A DNA stretch of 64,000 nucleotides. Origin: Leptobrachium leishanense (lineage: Eukaryota; Chordata; Amphibia; Anura; Megophryidae). Positions within the stretch are counted from its first letter, which is position 1. The number at the start of each line of letters is the position of its first letter. The DNA is taken from NCBI GenBank assembly GCA_009667805.1, contig CM019067.1, positions 242,951,721 to 243,015,720 of the forward strand, read 5' to 3'. Positions 1 through 11,751 of this stretch are shown piece after piece. Made by a program: the position numbers and the translations under genes. The notes under the pieces are model-generated. The model was not told the DNA's origin and did no database searches. It was given only the letters and a program-made list of their open reading frames with translations.

Positions 1-186
1 ATGTGTTCCATGTACAACAAAACTGAGGTTTTTGTTTGTTTCAATGGCCATTGTAACGTAAGCTCACTCGCCACTTCACAGCACCTCTTTACAGAGTGAG
101 TACCTAACAATTGTAACCAAAAGGCCACTCTACTGAGCAGCTCTAAGCCCCTCCTGCTGCTTTTCAGCCAAGGAGAGGCAAATTCT

Positions 187-594
187 TTAACCCATTCACT
201 ACCAATAGAGATCCCCAAAAAACAGTGAGAAAGTAGAGTTTTTTCCAAAATCATTTTTAATTAATTATACAGTAAGAGATATTTGGGAATTTTCCCAATG
301 AATTCCTTACTGTAATAACCTATTTGGCAGGAAGATGTTGCCATCTTCTGGCCAAATAGAGTTACTGCTGTTCTGAGCTCCATGCGGGATCAGATGGGGA
401 AATGTACTTCAGAGACATTCCCTATCTGGTTGGTAAAAAAAAGGGTTAGCACCTCTGGCATCATGTCCACAGTGCTAACACTTTAGGATCTTGTTCTGGG
501 GACCTAATGGAAAGGAAATAAATTTGCAATAAACAGGTTGCTGTGTCTGCTGCTGCTGATTGTGTATAATCGATCACGGTAATGAAGGGGTTAA
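187..594. mobile_element. TTAA-ended nonautonomous DNA element, family A copy 1
   Basis: It starts TTAACCCATTCACTACC, and the reverse complement of its right end is TTAACCCCTTCATTACC, so the terminal inverted repeats match at 15 of 17 positions. The ends include TTAA, the target used by piggyBac- and Kolobok-type transposases. The interior (AAAATCATTTTTAATTAAT, then AACCTATTTGGC and AAATAGAGTTACTG) is shared with the copy at 3968-4434. No coding capacity. Confidence 0.75.
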
Positions 595-2353
595 TGAAGC
601 AAGGGTGGACATCTTGTTGCTTTTCTCTAAAAAGGATGTTCTGGTATTTCCAGAGTGCGAGGACTGTTAATTTCCCTAAATGTTTAAAGGGACACTACCA
701 CATAAACTGTAACTAGATTATTTGTGCATTACAAACAAAACCACAATATAAAACACATGCTGCTGTTTTTTCTTTGTTTGACATACAATGTAAAAAGGAA
801 AAATAAAAGTTAGGTTTTTATCTCCTGTTTTTATTTTGTGGATTTTTCCTATGATGCAACATGTACCAAAATCTGGTCAAAAGGTTTACTTTACTGCTTT
901 TGTTTATCTTCTACATTGATTAACAGACAATGAGGTGGAGGAGGGAATGGTTAAATAAGTGTGCAGGGTGTGTATTGTATTCTCTAGGCTACCTGAGATA
1001 GGAGATGGCAGGTGAATGTTATAAAACAGGGAGCTTAAAAGACTTCTAATCTACATCCTACACTATACAATGATGCGAGTCTGTGACTGACCCATTCACT
1101 CCATTCTATGGCCAAAGCCCCACAGTGAAGAGTAAGTGATGTATAGATACTGTGGGGGCAGTTTACAACACAAAAGATCACACAATGGATGCACCCAGTG
1201 ACACATATAGAGTAAAATATTTTCTTAACTAAACAAACAGGAGAAAAACAAAGCACATGTAAAATATCAGCAACATAAAATAAACAAAATATGAACATTT
1301 AATCTTTTGGTGGTAGTGGCCCTTTAAATGCCTTTTCTCTTCAAAGAACATATAGGCAAATATAATAATGTATGTTTTTATATTGATTGGTTTAGGCTGA
1401 CGTTGAAGTCTTGGGACAATAGTAGTGCATGGTAATCTTTTCTGTAGAAAATAAAAAGCGTTAACGTTGCAAACTTAAAATAACTTAAAGGTTAAAAGCA
1501 AAGCGAGGGACCTGTCTTTAAAGAGACTTATTAGCTAGACAAGAACTTGAAAAGCAAATTGCAAACTTGAAGCCAGGATTAAAATTCCTGAACTGACCTG
1601 TCTCTCCATCCTAGCAATTTTGTGGTACATTTTTAGTAAGTCGCTGGTTAATTCACCAAAATGCATAGCCCCATATATTTCAATTTTTTTCTTGCATTTT
1701 GCTCTCTCTCTCCTGATTCAGGTTGGCACAAGCTTCGCGCAGCTGCGTGGTGATTTCATGATGATAACATTTTGTAGCGTAGCCTTTGTTTTTATTTATA
1801 TTTAAGCATTCAATTACTTCCACCAGTCACACGATATGATCCGTTAAGTAAGCAAGGGTGCAAGGCAGTTATTAAATAAATAAGCACACGTTATTTATTC
1901 TGTACGGCCCTCGTCCTGATTGTTTTATGATCCACATTATCTTTTATCAAAACGCTTAGACATTATTTACAGATGACTGGATGTGTTTAGTTTAGCCTCA
2001 AAGCTATAAAATGCAGACTAAACCAATATAACTCCTGGATCCATAATAATCCAAGGCAGTGTTTAAAAAATATTCTCTGTGCATGAAAAGTGCTGCTGCC
2101 CGCCGTCTGGAAATACACTGTCTACATTCACTTCGAATGTCAGCTATTTTAATCCCAAAAACCTCCCTGATTTATTTCTAATATAGATAAATGCGATATC
2201 TCCTAGAATGTGCAATTTATATGTGATCAAAAATGAGAAACGTTTATTCTGTAGAACGAAAGCTCCAAGACTTTTCCACTGTATAAACAGTTCATGTTCA
2301 TTTTATCTAAAAGATTGACATACTATTGTTGGATATTTGGCATGGATATTTTT

Positions 2354-2905
2354 TTAACCCCTTAAGGACCACTGACATACATAGTACGTCCTGGGGAAAA
2401 TTCCTCTTAAGGACCAAGGACGTACTATGTACATCATGGTCCTTTAAACCCCCTCCCTCCCTATACTCACCTCTCTGATCGCGGTCCCACATTGGACTGG
2501 CTTCCTTGAATTCAGCCCGATGGTCTTATGGGCCCCAGCGTCATCGCCGTGCACCATGATGTCATTTTTAGGCAACCCCGGCACCTGCACAGTGGGAAAT
2601 CTGAAAGGGGAGGGGGAAGGTCATTTGGACCCCTCTCCCTCCCCAACGGCTGCAACATAGAAAATAAACAGAGGCACCGCTGGAGAGGGCAGAGTCTGCC
2701 CTTTCCAGCGGTGCCTCTTTTATTCCCTTAGGTGAAGGATTGCGATTTGGCACCAATCCGATGTCAGCCAAGCCTCTAGGTCACCCCCCACCTGATGTCG
2801 TCGCCATATGTGCGAAGATGCAGTTGGTCAGTTAACCCCTAGCTGCCAAGTGGAGCTGGGGGGGTCCTTTGGATCCCCATATCTCCAGATACAATGGTAG
2901 CGCCC
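2354..2905. mobile_element. TTAA-ended multi-hairpin element (relative of the 51.3-52.5 kb element)
   Basis: It starts TTAACCCCTTAAGGACC and contains consecutive inverted repeats. These are TAGTACGTCCT with AGGACGTACTA, then GAGGCACCGCTGG with CCAGCGGTGCCTC around a CTGCCCTTTCC core, then TTAACCCCTAGCTGCCA at 2832. The same order of hairpins occurs at 51.35-51.94 kb with different sequence. The right end is degenerate, so its boundary is approximate. Short open frames inside are on both strands and are palindrome artefacts. Confidence 0.6.
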
Positions 2906-3967
2906 ACCAGGGAGCAAGAAAATGCCCTTTTAACTGGAACTATGCTGATAATTGAAACTTTTATGAGCTGAATCACTTTAACAATTGCTGTTCACTTCTC
3001 CCTTTCAAAATATTGCATTAGAAAAGGGAATTAGATCCATTCCTTAATTGGTAAGGAATACCGTCCGGATCTAGGCTTACCGAAACCTAAACCTTACCTA
3101 AACCTAATGGTTTGTTCAATAAGATCTTCCACAGACACCCCATCCCCATGTATTGTTACTTTACAAATTATAGTAGTTTGGAAGAGACAGCATAAAACAC
3201 ATTGTACCCATTGAGGTGATGATCTAGTTTGGTTAAAATGTTGTAGGTATTTAGTACAAAAGGCTGTTTCTACCACATTTTTTTAATAAAAGGTCTAATA
3301 AATGAACAGCAATAAATAAGGCATGAACAGGAACCCTCAACTGTTGACATAGTAAGGCTTTCATGATACAGTAAGGAGCGAACAAGGTGTTTTAAACCAT
3401 TCCTGACACTATACTTTATTTATAACACGTATCGGCCCAGACTGCAACTCGCAGTTAATAGCAGGATTCATGATTCTCCATGGTTGTCTATCTAATGTGT
3501 GACAGTGGCAGCTCCCTGCTAAAGCGAATCACTATCTATAATTGATATCCTTTCATGGAATGGGGTGCCAGCTGCAATTGAAGAGTTTTTGCTGAGCGGT
3601 TTTAAATCCTGACAGGTCCAGCCTCTTGTTCTGGTTTTGCTTATTGAGTGCATGGCAGGAAATTCCAGGTTTACTTGGGTCTGAGTGCTAATGCACGTGA
3701 CTTGTATTATAAGAAGGAAAATGTTGAATGACAGCGCATGAAAGTGGCTCATGGCTTAGCTGTCAGGTAACCTTAAACATCAGGCGTTCTAATACATTGT
3801 TAGGATTCCATTAAATTATAAGCACAAGACTGAACTACACTTGATGCTTTTCAAATGGAAAACAAAATCAAGTAACCGGAATATGGGTCCGATTACAACA
3901 GAGCCGTTAATAGTGGCTTGCAAACGGAAAAATCCTGCGCAAGCTGTTTTCCATTTGCGTCTCACTA

Positions 3968-4434
3968 TTAACCCCTTCTCTACCAAGTGGTTTTCCAAAA
4001 TAACATTGTCAGAAACCAGTGGTTTTTTGTAAAATCATTTTAATTAATGATACAGTAATAAATAGTTATTAATCTAAATAACCTATTTGGCCAGTAGATG
4101 TCACCATCTACTACCAAATAGAGTTACAGACTTTTGAGCTGCAGGTTGATGGGGTTTTTTTCTCCCTGCATCGGCTGCTGACGGTTTCTGAAAGCCTGAT
4201 ATTTCAGAGCATTCAGCAGCTGATTTTCAGTTCTAGCTCTTTGGGCATTATGCCCACAAGGCTAAAATTGTGGGGCATCTTCTGCAGCCCAAAAGGAAAC
4301 AAAATTTGTTTCCAGCAAATGAATTTAATTTGCTTTTCGGCTGTAGATCAGCAGATCGAGATATCCTGGTATCGGGGCACCGGATGGTGCCTTTGAAGCC
4401 CGAGATATCTCGATCTCGGTAGTGAAAGGTTTAA
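3968..4434. mobile_element. TTAA-ended nonautonomous DNA element, family A copy 2
   Basis: Terminal repeats are TTAACCCCTTCTCTACC and, on the other strand, TTAAACCTTTCACTACC. The interior is similar to 187-594. It also contains a perfect GATCGAGATATC / GATATCTCGATC hairpin near the right end that the first copy lacks. Confidence 0.72.
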
Positions 4435-4586
4435 TGGCTGAGTCACTGTATCAGTGGCTGGAGTCTGAAAATTTTGAAGCTGTTTGTAGATACTGACAGT
4501 GGCATGGTGTATGGAGTCATGCATGTGCTCATGTGAGCAGGGTTGCACAGGGGCCATAGAAAGACACTGGGATCTATTTCTTCTCA

Positions 4587-4768
4587 CAGGGTTATTCAGA
4601 GAGCAGTGAAAACCAGGATAATGACTGGAGAAGTGAAAATTCTAGGTCAAAATAGCCAATTTGGAAAGTGAGATAAATGGGAGGATTTTTATGGTTTGGC
4701 TATTTTGACCTAGAATTTTCACTTCTCCAGTCATTCTCCTTGTTTTCACCTCTCTCTGAATAACCTTG
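4587..4768. repeat. foldback element, CAGGGTTATTCA family copy 1
   Basis: Nearly the whole 182 bp is one inverted repeat. The left arm CAGGGTTATTCAGAGAG... through AATTCTAGGTCAAAATAGCC reappears inverted as GGCTATTTTGACCTAGAATT... to GAATAACCTTG. Arms are about 75 bp. A sister copy is at 19292-19473. Confidence 0.8.
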
Positions 4769-6075
4769 TAAGTGTTATATTGTTTACAGTCAGATACATC
4801 AGGTAGCCAAAAATTATTGGCCTCTTTACAAAGTATATGAGCTGTTAATTTAGAGTAACCCGCCACAATGTCCGAGCCACAAGCATAGCTTATGACTCAG
4901 CTAAAAGAGCAGCTCAGTCTGTCAATCTAAAAGGCTCATTTGCAATGGGCCCATAATCTGTATCCACAAGGGGCCATATTCCATGGAACTAGAAGGGAGA
5001 CTGTAAGTAAAAAAACCTTCTGTACAAGTTGATTTAACTTAGCATCTCCCTTTTACCTCAGCTGTTCCGGGGTAGGTAAATTTTTAAGCACTTGACCCCA
5101 GAAGGAAGTGCTTGCGCAACATGATATGTGTAGTGGCACTACACTGCAGGTATCGGCTCGTGTGGTTCAGTGTGTCCCAGCCATGACCTCTGCGTTGCGA
5201 GCTTGCACTCGTGGGATTGTGCAAGAGCTGCAAAATCACTTACCACCAGGTTTCAGGAGTCAGTATTTCTTAGAGAAATACCCGCTTCAAGATAGAAGAT
5301 AGAGCTATCATGGTACAGCTCCTTTTTCTAGTGCCAGGGGAAAATTAATGCCTCCTGTACAAAGTATAGGAGATGTAAATTTACAGGATGGAAGTGCTAT
5401 GCTCGAGGCACAATCATAGCTTATGCACAAATTCGTCCAGTAGTTATTTTAACTTCAACTACTGAATAAGGTCCAAAGTAAATATCTGTTTAATAAACCA
5501 ATTCCATCAGACATGATCCAGGTTTCAAATTTAGGTTTCTTAATATGCAAGTTGGATATAGATACTATTTTTTTGTATCTGCTCTCCCAAGGATTACATG
5601 CCGTTGCCCGACTGAATAATTATTTCCATAATTAATTTCCTTAATTTTACTTCATATCTACAACAGCTCTTTGTTACGGGATATTGAACAATACATTAAC
5701 AGGTTATTAAATGATTTGTTAATTGATTTTCAGTCTGATTGTTAATGAAAAACTGCATCTACTTGCTTATTACATAATGATTTATAGCCGAGGTGGTCCT
5801 TCAGACAATCAGTTACTCTATCATGTTATTTCTGCTTCAGCTAGTCATATTTATCCTTTTTGGTATAGCATAGTTAACAATGTATTAAGGCTTGGTGCTG
5901 TAGGCACACACAACTTTTCTGCCTCTCCTCCACCAATCAAATAGAAAATGAACATGTACATAAGCATGACATTGAGACAGTCATTCACGACCAACCGGGG
6001 CTATTTATTTGAATAAAAATGTAATTTAGAACAAAAGCAAACTATCTTATTCACACCATGTGATTTCTAACAATA

Positions 6076-6362
6076 TTAACCCCTTGCTCTCATGGGACGT
6101 TCTATATCGTCCTTGCGGCGGGAGGGCTATGAAGACGCAGGGCGTATATGTACTGTTTCCAGTGTTCCCCCTCCCCGCAGCTGGCCGGCGCAGTGCGTCA
6201 TTGGCTGCAGTGAACTCAGGCCGTCTCCCTGCAGCCAATGACGCACGCCGCGCATCAACTACCTGGGTGGGCCAAATTAGAGGCCCGTGGTGGCACCTGT
6301 CGACAAGGTATACCAGTAACCCCTGCCCAACGGGCGATGCCCATCCATCGTGAAGGGGTTAA
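6076..6362. mobile_element. short TTAA-ended element with a perfect internal hairpin
   Basis: The 287-bp element begins TTAACCCCTTGCTC, and its right end reads AAGGGGTTAA. Inside, an 18-bp sequence at 6193-6210 (GTGCGTCATTGGCTGCAG) is repeated perfectly inverted at 6229-6246. It is GC-rich compared with the flanks and has no coding content. Confidence 0.7.
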
Positions 6363-6445
6363 TTAAAAAATTAGAGACTCATTTTAGGAAATTCTATTGC
6401 TTCTGTTATACATCAACACATCCCTAATATATATATATATTTTTT

Positions 6446-6592
6446 TTGGTGAAAGTATTTTACCAGGAAGGATACATTGAGATTTCTCTCGTTTTCAAGT
6501 ATGTCTTGGGTGGCGAGTATGTACCGTTAGGTGTCTTGCCAAGGACACTTACTGGAGAGGTTGCTCGCTGGGATCGAACCCATGTCTCCATA
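6446..6592 (-). repeat. tRNA-like SINE fragment, - strand
   Basis: The reverse complement gives GGTTCGATCCC (a box-B-like motif), AGTGTCCTTGGCAAGACACC, then CTTGAAAACGAGAGAAATCT, CAATGTATCCTTCCTGGTAA and a T-rich end. The same order occurs at 31236-31430 on the + strand. The 5' part is cut where the CR1 3' end begins. Confidence 0.65.
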
Positions 6593-6679
6593 GAAACATA
6601 GAAACATAGAAAAATGTCGGCAGATAAGAACCTTTTGGCCCATCTAGTCTGCCCAATTACATGGATACTTTACCTGTAT

Positions 6680-9462
6680 TTATCTTTTGTTTAGGATAGC
6701 CTTATGCCTATCCCATGCTTGCTTAAATTCAATTACTGTTTTGGCCTCTACCACTTCAACTGGAAGACTGTTCCATGTATCCACCACCCTCTCAGTAAAA
6801 TAATGCTTTCTGATGTTACTTTTAAACCTTTGCCCCTCTAATCTAAGACTATGTCCTCTTGTTTTGCTACTTTGTTTCCTTTTAAATATACTCCCTTCCT
6901 CTACCTTGTGGATTCCCTTTACGTATTTAAATGTTTCTATCATATCTCCTCTGTCTCGTCTTTTTTCAAGCTGTACATGTTAAGATCATTAAGCCTTTCC
7001 TGGTAACTTTTCTCCTTCAAGCCGTACACCATTTTAGTAGCCCTTCTCTGAACTCTCTCTAAGATGTCTATATCCTTCTGGAGATACGGTCTCCAGTACT
7101 ACACACAGTACTCCAAGTGAGGTCTCACCAGTGCTCTGTACAGTGGCATGAGCACTTCCCTTTTCCTACTGCTAATACCTCTCCCTACACAACCAAGCAT
7201 TCTGCTAGCATTTCCTGCTGCTCTATTACATTGACTACTTACCTTTAGATCCTCTGAAATAATAACCCCTAAATCCCTTTCCTCAGATGTTGAGGTTAGG
7301 ACTGTATCAAATATTCTATATTCAGCCCTTGGGTTTTTACGTCCCAGGTGCATTATCTTGCACTTATCCACATTAAAACTCAATTGCCACAGCTCCGACC
7401 ATTTTTTTAGTTTACCTAAATCATTTGTCATTTGGCTGATCCCTCCAGGAACGTTCCCTGTTGCAAATCTTTGTGTCATCAGCAAAAAGACATACTTTTC
7501 CATTAATACCTTCTGCAATATCACTAATAAAAATATTAAATAGAATGGGTCCAAGTACTGACCCCTGAGGTACCCCACTGGTAACAAGACCTTGCGCCGA
7601 ATAAACTCCATTTACCACAACCCTCTGTTGCCTGTCACTCAGCCACTGCCTAATCCATTCAACAATATTGGAATCCAAGCTCAAAGATTGCAATTTGTTG
7701 ATAAGCCTTCTATGCGGAACAGTATCAAAAGCCTTACTGAAATCTAAATAAGCAATGTCTACTGCACCACCTGTGTCTATTATTTTTGTTACCCAATCAA
7801 AAAAATCAATAAGATTAGTTTGGCATGATCTCCCTGAGGTAAACCCATGTTGTTTCTGATCCTGTAATCTATGTGTTTTTAGATGTTCAACAATCCTTTC
7901 CTTTAACATGGTTTCCATTAATTTCCCCACTACTGACGTAAGACTAACTGGCCTATAGTTCCCAGATTCCTCCCTACTACCCTTCTTGTGAATGGGCACA
8001 ACATTTGCTAATTTCCAGTCTTCTGGGACGACTCCCGTTAGCAAGGATTGGTTAAATAAATCTGTTAACGGTTTTGCTATTACATCACTGAGCTCTTTTA
8101 ATAATTTAGGGTGGATTCCATCAGGCCCCATTGACTTATTTGTCTTTACTTTAGACAGCTGCTGTAGAACCTCCTCCTCTGTAAACTGATATGTAATTGT
8201 CTCGTTAGTGTTTCCTCCTAACTGAGGTCCCTTTCCTTCCTTTTCTTCTGCAAAGCAGAACAAAAATATTCATTGAGGCAGTCAGCGAGACTTTTATCCT
8301 CTTCTACATACCTTCCTTCCTTTGTTTTTAATCTAACTAATCCTTGTTTTACTTTTCTTTTCTCGTTTATGTATCTAAAAAATGTTTTGTCCCCCTTTTT
8401 TACTGACTGAGCTATTTTCTCTTCTGCGTGTGCTTTGGAAGCCCTTATAAATTGCTTTGCCTCTTTCTGCCTAATCTTATTGGTTTGCCTATCTTCTTCA
8501 CTCTGAGTTGTTTTATAATTATTGAATGCTGTCTTTTTGTTCTTCACTATTTTGGCCACTTCTGCAGAGTACCACAGTGGTTTCTTCCCTTTTTTGTTTT
8601 TGCTAACAAGTCGAATGCAATTGCCTGTGGCCTTCAATAATGCTTCCTTTAAATAATCCCATTTCTCCTGGACTCCCTTTAAACTCCTCCAGTCTGATAA
8701 TGACTCCTTCACACAAAATCTCATTTTAGAAAAATCTTTTTTTTTAAAGTCTAAAACTTTTGTTTTTGTGTGGTGCGGCTCCATCCCTGTTCTTATATTA
8801 AACCATACTGACTGGTGATCACTAGATCCCAAATTTTCACCTACAACAACGTCTAATACCAAACCTCCATTTGTGAGTATTAAATCCAATATGGCCTCTT
8901 TACGGGTCGGCTCCTCAACTACTTGTGTTAGAGATAATCCCAGTAGGGAGTTTAGAATATTTGTACTCCTGGTGCACCCAGCTGTTTTGGTTTTCCAGTT
9001 CACATCAGGAAGATTAAAGTCCCCCATGATAATAACTTCCCCCTTCATTGCCATTTTGGCTATTTCCTCAAGCAGCAGATTATCTAGCTCTTCTACTTGT
9101 CCAGGGGGTCTATAGATCACACCTACACGAGCTACTGTATGATTGCCAAATGTTAGCGTAACCCAAACTGACTCTATGTTCACCTCGCTCACTTTTATTT
9201 GGTTCGTTTTTATGTTGTTTTTCACATACAGGGCCACTCCTCCTCCTTTCCTACCTTCTCTGTCTTTTCTATATAAAGAGTACCCCAGTATTGTTATGTC
9301 CCAGTTATTTTTCTCACTGAACCATGTCTCAGTAACCGCAACTAAATCTACTTTTTCAGCTGCCATCATTGCCTCCAGTTCATTGATTTTATTGACTAAA
9401 CTGCGAGCATTTATAGACACGACTCTGAGCTTGTCATTTTTTTCCCCGCATGTTGCTTGCAC
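6680..9462 (-). pseudogene. CR1 LINE ORF2: endonuclease-reverse transcriptase, frameshifted
   Basis: The endonuclease frame (8218-9462) shows LRVVSINARSL, VTETW, GGGVALYV, IYRPPG, MGDFNLPDVNW and GSSDHQ, the catalytic layout of APE-type LINE endonucleases. The reverse transcriptase frame (7421-8263) shows [45 protein letters not shown] and FADDTKI. The C-terminal part is in two further frames (7099-7611 and 6680-6943), ending AILNKR. Comparison with the copy at 58.3-59.3 kb locates a one-base loss near 8255, a two-base loss near 7460, a stop near 7097 and a one-base loss near 6967. It is not translatable as one protein. Confidence 0.88.
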
Positions 9463-9524
9463 CCTCCGATTTAGTTTTGGGGGACAATCAGGCAGATTGT
9501 TTTTTACACTTTTGTCCCCCCCTC

Positions 9525-10355
9525 CTAGTTTAAATATTTATTTGCGAAACCTTTGAACTTCTCACTGAGAACATATGTTCCCCTATGAGTAAGATGCAAA
9601 CCATCTTTTTTATACAGTTCCTCTCTGCTCCAATTAGAGCTATCATGGGACACAAAGCCAAATCCTTGCTCTCGACACCATTCCCGAAGCCACAAATTAA
9701 ATTCCCTATTGCGCATCTGCCTATCCTGAATGTTATGCACAGGCAAAACTTCAGAGAATGACACAGTGGACGCAATCTGCTGTATTTCACCTCCAAGAAC
9801 ACAAAAATCATTCTTAATCTCAGAAACCTCATTGCTAGCCAAGTCATTTGTCCCTAGATGGACTAGAACATCCACTTCCCCTTGCTGCTTTGCTTGTTTG
9901 ACAATATTGAGAATACGTCTCTTGTCTCTACGAGCAGTAGCCCCAGGAAGACATCTCACCAATGTGATAGAATCACCCAGCAACAATTGCCTTCTATCAT
10001 GTCCCACCTTTTCCTTATTGTTCTTGGTTGCAGTCCTGCATACCTTAGGCATAGGGGTTGGTGGTTCCTCAACTATGGTGTCTGAGCCTACTTCCGTCTC
10101 ACCACTACACTCTGAAAGTGCCTCAAAAGAATTAAGAAGAGCCACAGACTGTGGGACATGCCTTCTATCCACAACTCTAAGTCTACCAGATCCTACAGTA
10201 GTCCATCTGCCGCTCCTAGGAGGCCTCTGTGGCAGTGGCTTTGTAACAGTCATAGCCATAGCCTGAGTTTGTCTAACAGATAATTTACAAATCTCAGACT
10301 TCAAACTGGCAATTTCCTGCTGCAATAAAGAGAGCTGCCTACATATCAGGCACAC
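9525..10355 (-). CDS. CR1 LINE ORF1 with SGNH/GDSL esterase domain
   Basis: About 276 residues, open from a GTG-position valine at 10355 to a stop at 9525; no ATG precedes it before an in-frame stop about 25 bases upstream, so the natural start is missing or altered. The N-terminus CLICRQLSLLQQEIASLK combines a Cys-pair with a short coiled-coil-like stretch. The C-terminal half has esterase blocks LLGDSI (block I, catalytic Ser), LGTNDL (block III) and DGLHLTHRG (block V, Asp-His). CR1-clade ORF1 proteins are known to carry such esterases; their role in retrotransposition is unsettled. This frame is intact although ORF2 behind it is broken. Confidence 0.8.
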   Translation of the reverse strand: MCLICRQLSLLQQEIASLKSEICKLSVRQTQAMAMTVTKPLPQRPPRSGRWTTVGSGRLRVVDRRHVPQSVALLNSFEALSECSGETEVGSDTIVEEPPTPMPKVCRTATKNNKEKVGHDRRQLLLGDSITLVRCLPGATARRDKRRILNIVKQAKQQGEVDVLVHLGTNDLASNEVSEIKNDFCVLGGEIQQIASTVSFSEVLPVHNIQDRQMRNREFNLWLREWCREQGFGFVSHDSSNWSREELYKKDGLHLTHRGTYVLSEKFKGFANKYLN

Positions 10356-11718
10356 TCCAAACCTAAAAAATTGGATCTAAAAACAAATGCATGACAGCTC
10401 TTACACTGGACCAAGCCTGCCATTATAAAAGAATGGATTTAAACCAACAAATCTTACCTTTTTGTAGGTTTTCTACCTCCTGTCTAACCTCAGACTACCT
10501 CCAGAGTATCTCCAGGATATCTCTAAGTGCTCACTTTGAAGGCTTCCCAAGCTCAATTAGGAGACATCTAAAAGAATCGAAATTGGTAAAAAAAATGTTG
10601 CCCCCTACAATCTGCTGCCCTAGGTCTAGGCCTAGTTGACCTATGCACAAACACACCGTTGACCCAAATGCCCTGTTTCAGGAGAAGACATGTTTTGTAG
10701 GGTTTCATTGTCACAATATGTTGTCTTTGCTCCATAATACATCACTTTAAAACCAAAACCAATCTGTATCTTGTAATTATCATTTTTAGAACAAATCAGA
10801 GATTCCTTTATAATACTACCTAAATTAATTCTAGCTTACATTTCTGCAGTCACGCATCATCAGCAGAGTTCACACAGTACATTGCCCACTTTGCGAACAC
10901 AGATGAAAAGTTGCGAATTACTCAGCAGATCAAAAATTCAGATTGGCTAAAGAGCTATCAAGATCATAATGTCATGATTGCTACTGAACAACATCCCCAT
11001 TTGTAGCCTTTTCCCATTCTGTAAATACCAGTTGTGACTAGTGATCATGTTAATGTATATGTGTTATCTGATGTGTAATATGGTTGAGCATCTACCAGGG
11101 CCCAGATCAGCATCTTAAAGAATGATGAGATGTTATTATCAATAGCTAGCGCTATGTCTCCGGCAATATATTTTCCAGTGTGTATACAAATGTAAAACTC
11201 GTCTGTGCTGATAAATACGCTCCATCCAGTCGCATTGAATTTCGGAGCGATGCTGGAGAGCGTTACCCAGCACATTATTAATCTAGGCCTAAATGAAAAT
11301 CCCTGACAAAGCTTGGTGTATGTGGCGTTGTAAATAATTCCTCTTTAAAAAGACAGACTGTCACACAAAGCATGGTGTGTCTTCATATTTCAAGAGTCTC
11401 CTGATACTTCTTACCATTCCTGTGGTGTTTAATTTATTGTGTACTGGCCACACTTTGAATTTTTCCCTTGCTTTGAAAAAAGGTCAAAAGACAGTTGGAC
11501 TCAATTAATCTTAATCTCATTTTCTGGGCACTCTTGGGCGATTTGTGATCTCTTATGTGGCTGTGTATTACAAGCGATTGTTTCCGTGCAATTAAGGTTC
11601 GTGGGGTCGTCTTATGTTTTCTTCTGATGCAACATGAAACTTAATGTATTTACTCACATTCACTCCATATTTGCCTGACACTCTTCATTTCATCTGGCAA
11701 CCAAATGAGCACAAAAAT

Positions 11719-11751
11719 TCTCTTGTCTCTACGAGCAGTAGCCCCAGGAAG
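11719..11751 (+). repeat. isolated 33-bp copy of CR1 ORF1 sequence
   Basis: 33 bases (starting TCTCTTGTCTCTACGAGCAG, ending CCCCAGGAAG) are identical to 9918-9950 inside the CR1 ORF1 esterase region. The flanks are unrelated. Confidence 0.8.

Larger units (their letters stand above)
6593..10380 (-). mobile_element. CR1-type LINE, nearly full length, copy 1
   Basis: The 3' end at 6593-6612 carries TTCTATG-type repeats on the - strand, a hallmark of CR1 elements. Reading leftwards from about 10380 are ORF1 with an SGNH esterase domain, then an apurinic-type endonuclease, reverse transcriptase and C-terminal region. The element is dead as a whole: ORF2 has at least three frameshifts and one stop. 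The 5' boundary is uncertain and could extend to about 10640. The same family recurs at 27209-27622 and 57129-59326. Confidence 0.88.
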
